A DNA stretch of 64,000 bases from contig JAQGEQ010000071.1 of the NCBI GenBank assembly GCA_034620365.1, positions 2,480,001 through 2,544,000 on the forward strand. Direction: 5' to 3'. The position numbers were made by a program, and so were the translations under genes. The DNA is from Pegea sp. RAD2-039 (lineage: Eukaryota > Chordata > Thaliacea > Salpida > Salpidae). A model generated the notes under the pieces. That model did not search any database. It was not told where the DNA came from and was given only the letters and a program-made list of their open reading frames with translations. The number at the start of each line of letters is the position of its first letter. The first letter of the stretch is position 1. This document shows, piece by piece, positions 1 to 11,882 of this stretch.

Positions 1-89
1 TATAAAGTGTTTGTTTTTCTGATTATGATTCCTTAAATGCCTACAACAAAATTGTTCAAGATAATTTTTCATAAGTCTTTTTGAAACAG

Positions 90-3000
90 GTGTTTTTGTT
101 CGTCCGCAACAAGTACAAGTGATTGATGGAAAAATGTCAGGTAAATGTAGATTTTCATCAACGTGACTTTATAACAACTTTTCATTTCAAATCATCTACT
201 TTAATATCATCTGACTCTTTTATTGAACTTTTTAAATTGATAAAAGAAAATATTTAATTATTAATAAGTGATATTTTACAGGTGAACCAGCAGCAAGTAA
301 GGCAAGTAACAAGTCTCGTGATGTGACAATTATTTCCTTGTTTTATAAATAGTTTAGATAAACTACCTTTTGATCATAAGCTAAAGTTGTGATTGTTTAC
401 TTCATTAACGCAGATTGGTCGAGAATCAAAACTGAAAAGTCCTTCTCGGCCCTCTAAGATGCAGCATCCAAGTAAACGGATGTCGCTAGCTCCTTCGAGA
501 CAGCCATCATCTCTTGCCCCACCTAGTGGCCACGATCGTCGATCTTTGCCTAACATTAAGCCGCAAGCTTCTTTTGCTCCTAAACAAAATAAACTTGTGG
601 AAGAAGTGAAAGAAGAAGAGGTTCAGGAAGAGGAAGAAGTTAAAGAAGAAGAAAAGGTGGAGAAAAAGGTTGAAGAAGAAATTAAAGAAGTAACAGAAGT
701 AGTTGATTCATCAAAACCTCTTTCAACTGCTTACAGGTGAGCGGTAGGTAGCTTGTGAGCTTTTGTGTCTCATGTATTTGAACTTCTAGTGTCCTGGCTC
801 CTGGTATAAGCATGTTGGATTACGAAACTTTAAAAGCTCAGCTAAAAGACATAAAAGAAAAATACGAAACTATTCGACTAAAACGCCAAGTTTGTCAGAT
901 CTCATTTGAGTTTCTTTTCTCGACGCTCTGATCTTCATTAGGAGGATCGAGGCAAACTCAAAGAAGCTGAAAAAATGAGAATTCAAATTGATCAATTAAA
1001 TGAAATGAAGAATCGATCATCAAAGCAGGTCCAGGAACTCTCTAAACAACTGCGTGAAGCAAAAAAGGTTTTTTATATTTTCAAATGCTACCTCATCATC
1101 AACAATTTCTAAAAATATTGAAATTTTCAGCTTCAATAAATTAAATCTAATTATTAATAATAAATAATTTTTTAATTTCTCTCAGTTCACGAAGTAGTTT
1201 TATTTGAAGCCACAGAATCTAATATTTTATATCAAATAATAATTATCAAGTTATTCTTTATCTTTCATTTATTTACAAATCTTTTGCAAAAACTTAAACA
1301 TAAAATTTTATGTTATTAGGCAATGGAAGAAGCAATAGAAGCAAAAGAAAAATATATGGATGACATGACTGACTACCATGAGAATCTAGAGATTGCTTTG
1401 TTAGATAAAGAAGTTGCTGAAGAAAAGAACGAAATGTTACAGCAGGAAGTGAGTTTTCTTCATCCAAATCCACTGGACTTTTTATTGTAAAATCTTTTTG
1501 CTCTTTACAATTTGATTTTAATTGTCAGAATGAAGCGTTTAAAGATAGAGTGGAAGAATTGGAAACAGATTTGGAAATAATTAAAGCTGAAATAGAAGAT
1601 GGTGGTAACGAAGGTGCTGCTACCAACTATCAGATCAAACAATTAGAAGGACAAAATTCGAAGCTAAAAGAAGCTCTTATCAAGTGAGCCGGGACATTTT
1701 TTTGTTTTTATGTTTGTAATCTTAAAAGACAAGATCATCATTTGCTGCATCTTCCTGATACCAAATCAAAAATTTATTTTCAGAATGAAAGATTTATCGG
1801 CGGCCGAGAAGAGTCAATCTCAGAAGCTTCAGAAAGAGTTGGAAGAAAAGACGAAGAGCTTGGAAGAGATGACAAATAAGAAGATGAAGCTTGCTGAGCA
1901 ACTACAACAAGTCTCTCACATCCCCCGTCATCAAAAAGATCTTTTAACAATTTTGAATAGGCGGAAGAGTTGCAGGATGAGTTGAAAGAGCAAGTTGATG
2001 CTTCGCTGGCTGCTGAGGAAGTTGTGGAACATCTCACAGAAAAGACTCTTGATTTAGAAGAGCGAATTACTGATTTGCAAGAACAAGTTCAAGATCTGGT
2101 TTGTTATTGATCTTTGTAGATCTTCATCAAGATCTTGTACATCATTAGGAAGCGATGAATGAAATGAATGAAGAATTGCAAGAGAACGCGCGTGAAAGTG
2201 AGTTGGAACTTCGGGAAGAATATGATCTTCTCCGGGCAAAGGTCCATGAAGCTGATCGAGCCACTCAAGCAGCTCATGATACTGTGAACGATCACGTGGT
2301 TAGCTCACTGCTACTTGATCCTCATCAACTGCTTTTTGAGATTGATGCTGTTTAGGAAACTATTAGTAAATTTCGACAACTAGTCACCGATCTTCAAGAA
2401 GCTAACCAGGAGCTACAAAAGAATCAAAGTTCTGATGAAAAGAAACAAGAACAGATAGTTCCTGCGTACAACTATCATATTAAGATGGTTGAAACAAAGG
2501 TTGGTCTTCATCTACATCAACTGATCTTCATCTACATCAACTGATCTTCATCTACATCAACTGATCTTTATCTCCAGGCTACTGCTCGTATGGTTGACTC
2601 TGAATTACTTAAAAAAGACATCGAGGAAGCGAAGAACCACATCGAGATGTTATCATTGTTCCTCCCGAACACTTTTATGAGACGAGGTGGAGATAGCGAT
2701 TGTGTGTTGATCGTGTTGTTGGTCAAGAGACTCTCTTACAAATGCGAGATACTCGGTAAATTGATCCGAGACTTGTTAATGTTCATTTAAAACGGCTCCT
2801 CGTCATTTCAGCCAATCACGTTGCTCTGAAGTACGACGTTTCGGCGTCGCATGATAAGGGTGACTACTTGTTGGGTATTAAAGGCGACCAGTTGACATTT
2901 GCAGCAAAATTTATTTATGATTTGGCAACTTTTCGGCATCTACTCAATCAGTACAACGAGTTAGTGATTTATGAAGATTTTTCAACTTTCTTTAAATGAT

Positions 3001-5339
3001 TTGTTCTGTAGAGCGTTGAGCAAATGTGAAGTTGATCTTTTACAAAAGATGGGGACTCTTTATAGTGAGATGGAGCCTCATGATCGGATGTTGGATGTCT
3101 TCTTCAATCAAATCCGTAAAGATTCTTTTGATGAAACTATCAGTACGCAAGCACTCAACAAATCAATCGAATATTTTCAGGTTGCTTATCAAATTTCAGT
3201 GTTTCCAAATAACATTTTTATAAAAATGTTATTTGTCGTTTCGTGTTTACAATTTATTTTTACAGAATGTCTTCCAAGTTCATTTAAGTATGATTGACTA
3301 TGACTGTTTGGAGACGATGCGAAGACATTGTGATCAACTTGATCTTCTTCTATCTTCTGTATCCATTAGCAACACGAGACTTCGATCGTTTCTTCAAGTA
3401 AGCGATTTCAAACAAGACATAAAAGTCACCAAATCAATTGGCAGCAAGGACAAGAAACCTCGGACATGGCCATCTTACTCAAAGATATCTCTACTCTCTA
3501 CGGAGATATTCATTCCTTGAACAAGAAAGCAAAACGCAAGTTGCCAACATCTGACTATCAGACTCTTGAATTTGATGAGACGGTAATCAACATCTCTATT
3601 TTGTTTGAAGAATTCTGACATCTTTTTAGGTGAGAAGAAAAGTTGACTTCAACGTGGAGCATCTGAAGCAGATTGAAGTTTTGTTGAGAAAATGGTCTGT
3701 ATCATGTTCTGAAGTTAATGCTGAGTCCGTTCAGATACCAACTCATAAGATGAGTGAAATTCTCCGCAAAAATTTCAAAGAGGTCGAGATAGTTGGTTTG
3801 CAACGAATATTAAACAAAGATTTTGTTGCAGATATTCGGTGATAAGTCTCCTTTAGAGTTCATCAGATTGGAACTTGGTAACATTGTGGCAAGCATCAAT
3901 GGAATTGTGAACTCTTTACAAGAGGGTGAACTCGATAAAGCCCTCGTTCCTAATAAGGTTTGTTGATGCGAAGTGAGATTTCAGATTCTAATTCATTTTC
4001 TATTCAGGTTGTTGCACCAATTGCTAAGCGAGCTGTTCAAGTGAAGTCAGAGTTAAATGATTGTGAAGATCTGATGATGAAGATCAGTGAAAGAGACAAA
4101 TTTATCATTGATCTGAAGAACAAGATCAAGTTACAGAGTGATGACATCAAAGGAGCTAATTTACGATCAGGTTGATTCTGACTTGAGCTGATACAGATCC
4201 TTCATCTTCTTCTTTTGTAGCTGTCTTTGAGAAGAAGATGACAAAAAGTTCAAACGAATATAAAGAGAAAGTTGGATTGCTCCAACAGCAGTTAGATTCG
4301 CTCTCAGAAGATCGAAAGAAGAAAGAAAGGTAGATAGCTGAAAATGTTGATCAGGGAGTAAATGATGTGATCTTCAGGGAGTTTGATGAGACACTAGATG
4401 CCATGCAAAATGATATTGATCAACTAGAGAATGAAAAGTCTGAATTGAAGGAAAGACTTCAGGCACAATCTAAAAGAACAACTTTCACCGACTTGATGAT
4501 GAGATCTCCTAATCTAAGCTCTACTCCCAAATCTGCGGACTCTATCTCATTCGGTAGTCTTGATGATCACATCCTTCTAGCTCACATCTTTGATGTCTAG
4601 CAGCTACATCAGAAAAAGTCACCGATTCTCCTCTTCTCAAGCAACAGATCCAATCTTTGCAATGGGAGCTGAAACGTCAAAGTGTTCAACATAACAAGTT
4701 GCTGACCGAGAAGATGATCAAAGAGCTGGATGTAAATGATCCTCGCTTGCATCCTCTCAGTCTTGTTTGAGTTTTTTCTTTATAGTCATTACCACCATTA
4801 GACGTTAGTGCGCTCGTTAAGAAGACTCCAAGTCCAGAAATGCAGAAGATCTTATCAGAAGCGAAGAGACTGGAAGATCAAGTGATGAATTTCTCGATGC
4901 GCCGAGTGATTGATATTACAAAATCAAATACAGGTTTGATCTTCATCTCAAATCACATTTACTTATCATCTCTGTTACAGGCTCTTTGTCACCGTTTGAG
5001 CAAATCAGGAGCCGTGAGCTTCGTGAAGCTGATCTCAAGTCAAAGATCGATAATTTGCTTATTAGATCTCAGCGTGTGATGTCTAAAGAAGAACGTGGCT
5101 GCCACTTACAAGCGGACTTTACAACTTTTCCTTCAAAGTCTTTCACTCAGGTTTGTGACTTTCTAATTACATCACAAAAGCTGTAATCTCATCAAACACA
5201 GAAACTGAAGTCACCAAAACTCGACTTGGTTGGAAAACTGTACCTCAATCAGCCACTTGGCTTAAATTCAAGCAAATTGCTTTTAAGTTCAGCGCAATAT
5301 CAACAATTGAATGATATTATTATTAATTTACAAAAGTAG
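90..5339 (+). CDS. DCTN1: Dynactin subunit 1 (p150glued), 5'-truncated by the window
   Basis: Largest subunit of dynactin, the cofactor that links cytoplasmic dynein to cargo and microtubules. The window begins inside the gene: the first exon (90-140) encodes the end of the CAP-Gly domain (FVRPQQVQV). A Ser/Pro/Lys-rich linker, then a Glu/Lys stretch (590-710) and long coiled coils follow. Family-specific blocks are clear: [53 protein letters not shown] and [15 protein letters not shown]. In-frame exons: 90-140, 282-322 (donor uncertain), 414-736, 790-889, 942-1067, 1320-1448, 1529-1683, 1784-1910, 1961-2098, 2149-2298, 2356-2499, 2578-2755, 2812-2959, 3012-3180, 3266-3397, 3445-3582, 3630-3791, 3832-3957, 4008-4170, 4221-4329, 4378-4553, 4601-4731, 4786-4933, 4981-5150, 5202-5339 (TAG). 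This gives about 1,190 residues, so only the extreme N-terminus lies upstream (the human protein is about 1,280). At 4601/4604 two in-frame acceptors compete (NAGNAG). Confidence 0.95.
2503..2572. repeat. 20-bp tandem repeat inside a DCTN1 intron
   Basis: The intron 2500-2577 consists almost wholly of a 20-bp unit (CTGATCTTCATCTACATCAA). It has full copies at 2521-2540 and 2541-2560, a partial copy before them and a decayed copy running into the acceptor. The repeat leaves the donor (GTTGGT) and the acceptor (CTCCAG) intact. Confidence 0.9.
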
Positions 5340-7721
5340 AAGTTAGTCACATGAAATCGATGTAAATTATTAGTTAAGTTTGTTGTAGAGTGCTTGTTCT
5401 TATGTCAAGCAACTGCTTGTAATTGTGGCGTTGTTGTTTTGCTTGCTTCGTTTTAAAAGAAATTGAAAAATCTCTTATTTGTCTTTAATCTTTATTTTTG
5501 TTTTATTTTTCTGAGCGAAATTTTTCGCTCAAATGCTCTTTGTGAACGTTTCAGTAAAAATAAAAGATGTTATAATGAGCAGGTGACATCAAAGTTCAAG
5601 TATCCTTGGAGTTATCTAAAAAGTTACCATCTCTTAAATAGACAGTTTTATTGAAGAGAGATATCAATTTTTCACTTGTAGTCACATTCTCATATAAAAT
5701 GGATATTTTTGATATTAGCTATGATTTGTTTCTAGAAATTGAATCAAACAACGTTTTAGTTGATTTATTGATTATCTATCAAATCTATTAGCTAGGTTTC
5801 AGTTCAAGTAAAGATGTATTTTAACAAACTTATTTCTGGTATGAATTCTGCTACAATTTTATTTCACTTATTTCAAGCTCTTACAACGGTCTACAGCTTG
5901 CATTTATTATTTTAAAACTTTATGAAGCCTCGTAAAAGCATGACAAGATAAAGAAGTTTTAATTTAATCAATAAAATTTTAATCTCAGTAAAATCACCAA
6001 ACTTTTTTTTTCAGTCGATAAATCATTGCAAATAACTTGATTAAAGACTTTCTCATTTATTTGATATATATTAAATATGGTAATATTATATTTTATACTA
6101 AAATTGTTGTTTATAAAGAGCACACAAGCTAAAACTTGAGAACATATCAAAGTAAGTAATAAATAATAGCACCAAGCATTAGACTTATCTGTCAAATAAG
6201 TTTTCTTTCTTTTAATTGTGTTAAGTGAAAAGCTTCTATAGGTAAAGGGCAAGAAGTTGTTTAATTAAGTTATTTATCGAGTTCAAGCAAATCTCGCTGA
6301 TATTACTAATCAAAGTTTTTCCTGATTTGTTCTTTGTATATAGCAGCTTTTCTTTTAGATGTGTTTTTTCACTTTGAATTTTTCTATAGTCTATTTTTAT
6401 ATTAAAATTCAAAACACTTTCTTCATTATAATTTTTTGTTTCGGAAGAGCATTTAAAGACAGTAAAAGTTTGAGATATCCTAGCTCACTAACACCATTTT
6501 GCAATCATAGCAACAACTATAGCAAATCAATTACAGTTTTCTACTATTATATAAATTATTAATAAAATCTAACTGAAAAACTTTTGCAACAAAATCTTAT
6601 TGAAGAGCTTCTAATAACTGCTTTTCAAAATCTAGTTTCTTCATCTAGGTGAAATGATTGAGTCATTTTCACGTAACTGAATCAGACTCACATCAGATTC
6701 GTCTAAGTTTGAGTTTATACTTATTGATTTATAGTAAAAAATCTCACAATTTTCAATATTTTGAAATTAAATCAATTAAAAGATTTATCTGATTAATTTT
6801 AGCAGATGAAGAAGCAATAACCGAGCCAAATGAAGATTTACTCGCTGGAAACACAACAAATTATCGCTTTAAAAATTGATAATGATCATGAAGAGAAAGG
6901 GATGTTGCTGAAGTAATTTCAACAGCCTTACGAGTTACTTGATTAGTTTAGCTGACTTTTGCTGTCAGTATTGTGTATCATGATCCTGATTTAAACAGAT
7001 TTCCGACACTAAATCATCACTAACAATCTTCATCATGAAGTCCTTTGAGATTCAAAATCTGGTTGACTATCATAATACTAGAGCTCACACCTCTGAGAAG
7101 ACTTAGATCATGTTGAGAGATCTCAGATAGAAGTCCTGAGAACAGTCAACTGATGTACCGAAATACAAATTACTACTTTTTCAAATTCTGTTACTAGAGT
7201 TTTAATTTATAAGTCCTTTGATAGGAGTGTAGATACTTGTTCATCTTTTTATGATAAAATATTTTGTAATTTACAATTAGGGCTTTTTTACTTAATAGTT
7301 TCACAGGCCAGTAAGTTAAATCAATATAAACCCTAGTCGATTGAGTCGATAGCATTCAATTTTGAGTAAATAGAACAACAAACAGAGTTTGGTTTCTAGA
7401 AACTATAAAAGAATATAATTTTTTTCTGACATTAATAAAAGTATAAAATCACAAATGCATTAAAAAACAGTTTTGTATGAAATGGTATTAATAATTTGAA
7501 CCAGTTTAATAATCGACCATTTTAGCCCTCTACAAGTAGCAAATTTTCAAGTATATGAAGGTAGTAAGTTCTCTAAATGAAACTTAAGATGTTATCTACA
7601 AGATACAAACCACCAAAAAGTATTGAAGAAGTTTTATTAAAAGTTATTGAGATCAAAATATGGATATGCTCATGATGAAGAGCTTTCAAAGATCAAACAA
7701 GTGTTGAAAAAATCTTTAGAA
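5340..7721. other. Intergenic spacer between DCTN1 and MRPL52
   Basis: This holds the 3' UTR of DCTN1, about 2 kb of A+T-rich DNA and, at its right end, the 3' UTR of MRPL52, which is read from the other strand. A 63-codon ORF at 5463-5654 has a hydrophobic N-terminus and two nearby Cys residues but no other support. A short coding-like stretch after a good acceptor near 6805-6880 is noted in the findings. No gene can be supported. Confidence 0.6.
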
Positions 7722-8729
7722 TCAACTTTCTTCAGGAAGTTTCCTCATTTGTTGAAGTCGTTGTCTTCTAGGTCTCAACTTTTCAACTTTGTCAATATCT
7801 TCGATCATTTCAACAATTCGTGTCTGAAATTCATTTAAATGAATAATTTAAGAGTAAATTTTTAGAAAATATTAAAAATTAGTTTTAAATATTCAAGTAA
7901 TTTAACAAATCTTACACAAATTTGCTTTTCGATCTCTCTTCTTCTAGTAGAAGCCATAGATGGAGGTGCAGGTGACCCATCTGCAAGAAGATTAGATGAA
8001 GAAATTTAATAAAAAAGAGATGAGTACCTAAATATGACCACTCTGGAAGATCTTTCAAAGACCCATGTAAATGATTATATTTTATGGGGCTCCTTTCAAC
8101 TGGGATTCGTCCAGGGAACCTACAAAAAATCATCAATTCAAATAATAGTTGGCTAACTATTAGTAGCTGAACTTTGAGTTAAACTATAAATAACTGATAT
8201 TGTTAAAAAATAGATTAAAATCTTTAAAAAAAAACAAGAAACTCACTGAGGATGGGGTCTTTTGTGTTTTGTAAGTCGAAATCGAACACTCATTTGAGAT
8301 CCAAGTAAATAGGTTTTTGGAAAAGCTAAAGTAAAAAAATAAATCAAAAATTATTACAATAAAATTTAAACCAAGAAAACTAAGGACTAAATAACAAACA
8401 CTTTATCAAAATAAAACTAATCACTTTTAATAATCAAAGCATTTAAATAATAACTAACTTTTTCCACAGTTGATAATAAAGGAATATAAAAATAAAATCA
8501 TGTATTAATACAGAAACAAAAAAGATATATAAAAATCATTTAATGAAAATATATGAAGCAGATGAAGTAGAAAGAAATGTAAAACTATTTTTTGATAAAA
8601 ATAAGATTTCATTCTTGATCAAATAAAACAAGGTGTTTTATATAAATATAAACACATAAAATAATGGTTTTAATAATTGAGAAAAAGTAACTAACCTGTT
8701 AATATTGTTTTAGAAACATTTAGAAGCAT
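7722..8729 (-). CDS. MRPL52: Mitochondrial ribosomal protein mL52
   Basis: Component of the large subunit of the mitochondrial ribosome. It is encoded by five very short exons: 8696-8729 (ATG), 8247-8325, 8028-8119, 7916-7980 and 7722-7823 (TGA). All junctions are GT-AG and in phase, and the total is 372 nt, or 123 residues, the same length as I recall for human MRPL52. The diagnostic block spans an intron: LKDLPEWSYLDGSPAPP, matching the vertebrate LPDWSYADGRPAPP motif, followed by a basic helical tail rich in Arg, Glu and Gln. The N-terminus (MLLNVSKTIL...) is hydrophobic and basic, as expected of a mitochondrial targeting peptide. No exon exceeds 34 codons, so ORF-based searches would miss this gene. 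Identity rests on the motif and the matching length. Confidence 0.85.
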
Positions 8730-10757
8730 TTTGTAGTAACACAAATTATTTAAATATAAAAATTTACTAATATCACTGTGAGCAAAAAAGAATCAAAATT
8801 TTATTCATATTTACATATAAACAACTTAAATAACATCCAATAGAATAATCTGCATTTTAAATTAGGTAATTACAGTTTAGAATCTTCTTTTTGACTCCAT
8901 CACTACATCAAAATCTATCACCTTAAAAAAATAAGATTTAAGTTATTTCAATAAGTGAAATATAATGCTGCCAGTCACTTCATTTTCTCCACTTATTTTT
9001 CATTTTTCATTTATAACTTATATCTTTACACTTTTTCTACATTAATTCACATGAAGCTGTGGTGATTAAGACCTTTTTACATATAGCTGTGTCATTTGTT
9101 ATCTGCAGCCATTTCTACAACCTCTTATCTGTCATACATAATTTAACAATGAAAACTTAGAAATGAAATTTATATATTTTTAGAAATAGCACAAAAAGTA
9201 CTGATATGATAGAATAAGATCTTTACAGTGATCAAGTAATCTATAAAATAAAAATGTTTAAACATTTTTTAATAATAAAACTATTCACATTTAATTATTT
9301 TAAAATTATATCTTTACAACAACAACAACAAAAAACAATTTTGTTAAACAGAGATTTAAAAAATATTATAGAAGAATTTGTCATAAAAATGGAGTGCATA
9401 TCATGATTTTAATCAAATTGTTTGATAAAAGTAAATCATGAGAAACATAGAACAAATAATATCAAGTAAAAACATCAGATTAACTGATTAAAGTTTAAAA
9501 AGATTAAAATATTTCAGAAGAGAATTTTAAACACATCAATTGAAAAGACAAAAATTTTTGAAATCATTTATCTCTCATAACAATAATCTAAAGTTTGTTT
9601 TTCGACTTTTCAAAGTTAGTGTTAATCAAAATTTTTTTACCTCTTTATGGCTTATTAATATTTTAGATCTGACAGAAAAAACAATTTTTAAAATCAATTT
9701 TGATACAACTATTTTGAAAATAAAAACTATCTAAAAAAAGCTAATAAGATTCTAATATTTTTAAAATTTTTGCAAACAGAAATAAATATTTCATTTTTAA
9801 AAATCGCAGTGAGTGAAGCTTAAATTTTGATAATCTTATAATATTTTTCAAATGAAATAATTAACAAATTGGAATGAAAGTATTTTTTGTTAAAGTATTT
9901 TTTGATTTAATCTTAATGTCACATAAAATTATTAAATTTGTTTATTTAAACAACATTTACTTCATATTCTCTTTTAATTTCATTATAAAATGACACAATT
10001 AAACTTTTAATTAAATTTTGAACTATAACACGCAAGAAGAGGCTAGTTTAGCAAGTAAAGATATGAAGAGTGTAAAGTTAAAACTCTTTGGCTATATTCT
10101 TAGGCGCCAAGAAGCTGGAAAACTCAAACAAAAGTAGACATACAAGCTGGATTACTAAAATACTTTAGCTTCGAAACCGCTAAGATAGGAAAATAGATTC
10201 ACAGCTGCATTTGCAGACGTTCAGATGCCGAATAAAGAAAAATTTGTTGGTCCACGTTCAGAGAATGTAGGCAAGAGAGAGAAGGGCAAGAGGCAATGCA
10301 CACCAACGCCCTAAAAAACACTACTACCAATCACTTTCTCTTTCTTCGGTATTTAGGTAATAACTATATTGAAGGTCAATATTTCTAGATACGTGGGTAC
10401 TCCATGCAAGACTGTTATTGCTGTTAAATGTTTTTTAGTTTGAAAAATGTTCGTTTTTAAATCAAAAGCTGTGATAAAATTAGTGATTTTTAAGTATCAA
10501 GCTTTATTTTTATAATATATTTTGATATGAACTTGATATTTCATTTTGAAAGTAATCAAGTATTTAACAGCTCATAATTGCTCTACTAACTTTACATTTG
10601 ATAACCTAATACTAAAGTACTCACAAGGATTTATGTTTTGCTAAAAACTTAGAGATACTCAACAGACTGCTTAGATTTATTTAGAACTTTCTTGATTACC
10701 AATTGATTTATTTTCGAAAAGCTGAAATTACAATTATCATTGAACACATTTTTCAAA
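8730..10757. other. Intergenic spacer upstream of MRPL52
   Basis: Very A+T-rich, with no supportable gene. The 64-codon ORF at 9540-9734 is Lys/Phe/Ile/Asn-rich low-complexity translation and is treated as noise. A decayed retroelement tail lies at about 10050-10260 and is listed separately. The right end is the 3' flank of the NPC2-like gene. Confidence 0.6.
10050..10260 (+). mobile_element. Relic of a non-LTR retrotransposon pol C-terminus
   Basis: One frame reads KLKLFGYILRRQEAGKL and stops. After a frame change the next part reads HTSWITKIL, with further stops. The order 'LKLFGH..RR..GKL' then 'RTSWI.NI' is the familiar tail downstream of the reverse-transcriptase domain in RTE-like and related non-LTR elements. 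Stops and frameshifts show it is dead. The piece is also less A+T-rich than its surroundings. Family assignment is from memory and tentative. Confidence 0.45.
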
Positions 10758-11231
10758 TTATGTAATAACAGTAATTGGAGTTAAGAAACAAAAAATGGTG
10801 TTACCACCGGATTTAGCATCATTTAAAGACCATTCAACAATAACACTAATTGGAGGATATGCCTTCAATATAGGCAAGCTTGCGACATAGGTGTAGTTCC
10901 CGCCAGATTTTATTGGACAATTTATTCCACTCTTTCCACCTTCACAAGCATCTTTCTGAGGAAGAGGGAATTCAACTGGGACTCCAGCAACGATTCCGTG
11001 AACATCAGCGAATAGTTGACTTGTTGATTCAGCTGTTGTAAAGTTAACAGTAATCGTGTAGTTTTTTCCTTGCTTCACTCTACATGGTGATGAAGAACAG
11101 CTGCTTATATTCAATGAATTTATTACACCTACTGGTGTAACTCCACTGCAATCTTTGTAAGCTACTTGAGCTGATGTACAGCTAAGTGTTAAAAGTATAA
11201 GACCACAAATATATAGAAATTCAAGCTTCAT
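10758..11231 (-). CDS. NPC2-like ML-domain lipid/sterol-binding secreted protein
   Basis: Small soluble lipid-binding protein of the NPC2/MD-2-related family, which carries sterols or other lipids in the lysosome or outside the cell. The 157-residue ORF has a signal peptide (about residues 1-21, hydrophobic core LYICGLILLTLSC). A mature part follows that starts near YKDCSG and keeps six cysteines in the NPC2 order: DC, SC...PC, DAC...NCP and FCF. These would form the three conserved disulphides. Possible N-glycosylation sites are NIS, NYT and NFT. The ORF is uninterrupted, which is unusual beside its intron-rich neighbours, and NPC2 genes I know have introns. A strong splice acceptor lies 16 nt upstream of the ATG (AG at 11248-11249, minus strand), so a 5' UTR intron or spliced leader is possible. 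It could be any member of an expanded NPC2 family, so no symbol is given. Confidence 0.85.
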   Translation of the reverse strand: MKLEFLYICGLILLTLSCTSAQVAYKDCSGVTPVGVINSLNISSCSSSPCRVKQGKNYTITVNFTTAESTSQLFADVHGIVAGVPVEFPLPQKDACEGGKSGINCPIKSGGNYTYVASLPILKAYPPISVIVEWSLNDAKSGGNTIFCFLTPITVIT

Positions 11232-11882
11232 ATCTCAACAGTTTATTCTGCAAACAAATTTAATTCTTGAAAATAACGTTTAGGTCGTACTGGTTTGAAA
11301 GACCGACTGCCTTTGGCTAACAAATAACCTTCAAAGGGCTGTTTAATCAAATGTTTGGTTTATAAATTATTTTAAAAATACGAGACTTTAGGTAAATATT
11401 ATCATTTTTTATTTTTAGTTGAAATCAAACTCTAGATATGCTTAAAGCAACTCTATTCATAAAAGGTCTTGCTTTTTCCAACTAAAAACATTATATTTAT
11501 TTTTCTTTCTTCAAAAGATTTAGTCTATGCTAGTCTCGAAACTTATCAAAAGATACTTAGTGATTCCTGTAAAGCTTAAGCTATTCAACAAAACAAATTT
11601 ATTTGAAAAGTATAATAAAAAACTAAACTCAAAAATAACATTTTATTTATAAACATTGAAACAGCAGAATCAAGAAAATGAAATGATATGTGAAACATAT
11701 CAGAGGTTGAACTGAAATATTTCAAATCTGTTATGATTGGAAGTCAATATATAACCAGTTAATGATAAACTAGTTTCAAATATTAATTGCACAATCTGAT
11801 ACAATTGATAAATAATTTTTTTGAAAACTGTCTATCACTTATTTTCAAACATTTAAGCTTTGAAAGATTATTTGTCAGAATC
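11232..11882. other. Spacer between NPC2-like gene and HEN1
   Basis: About 650 bp of A+T-rich DNA that holds the upstream region of the NPC2-like gene and the 3' end of HEN1, both on the minus strand. I see no gene or clear signal beyond the acceptor near 11248. Confidence 0.5.

Noticed and set aside
6649..6672. Imperfect hairpin GTGAAATGA/TCATTTTCAC
   Set aside because: Short stem with a bulge in spacer DNA; expected by chance in 64 kb of A+T-rich sequence.
7647..7838. 63-codon + strand ORF
   Set aside because: It is the antisense shadow of the last MRPL52 exon.
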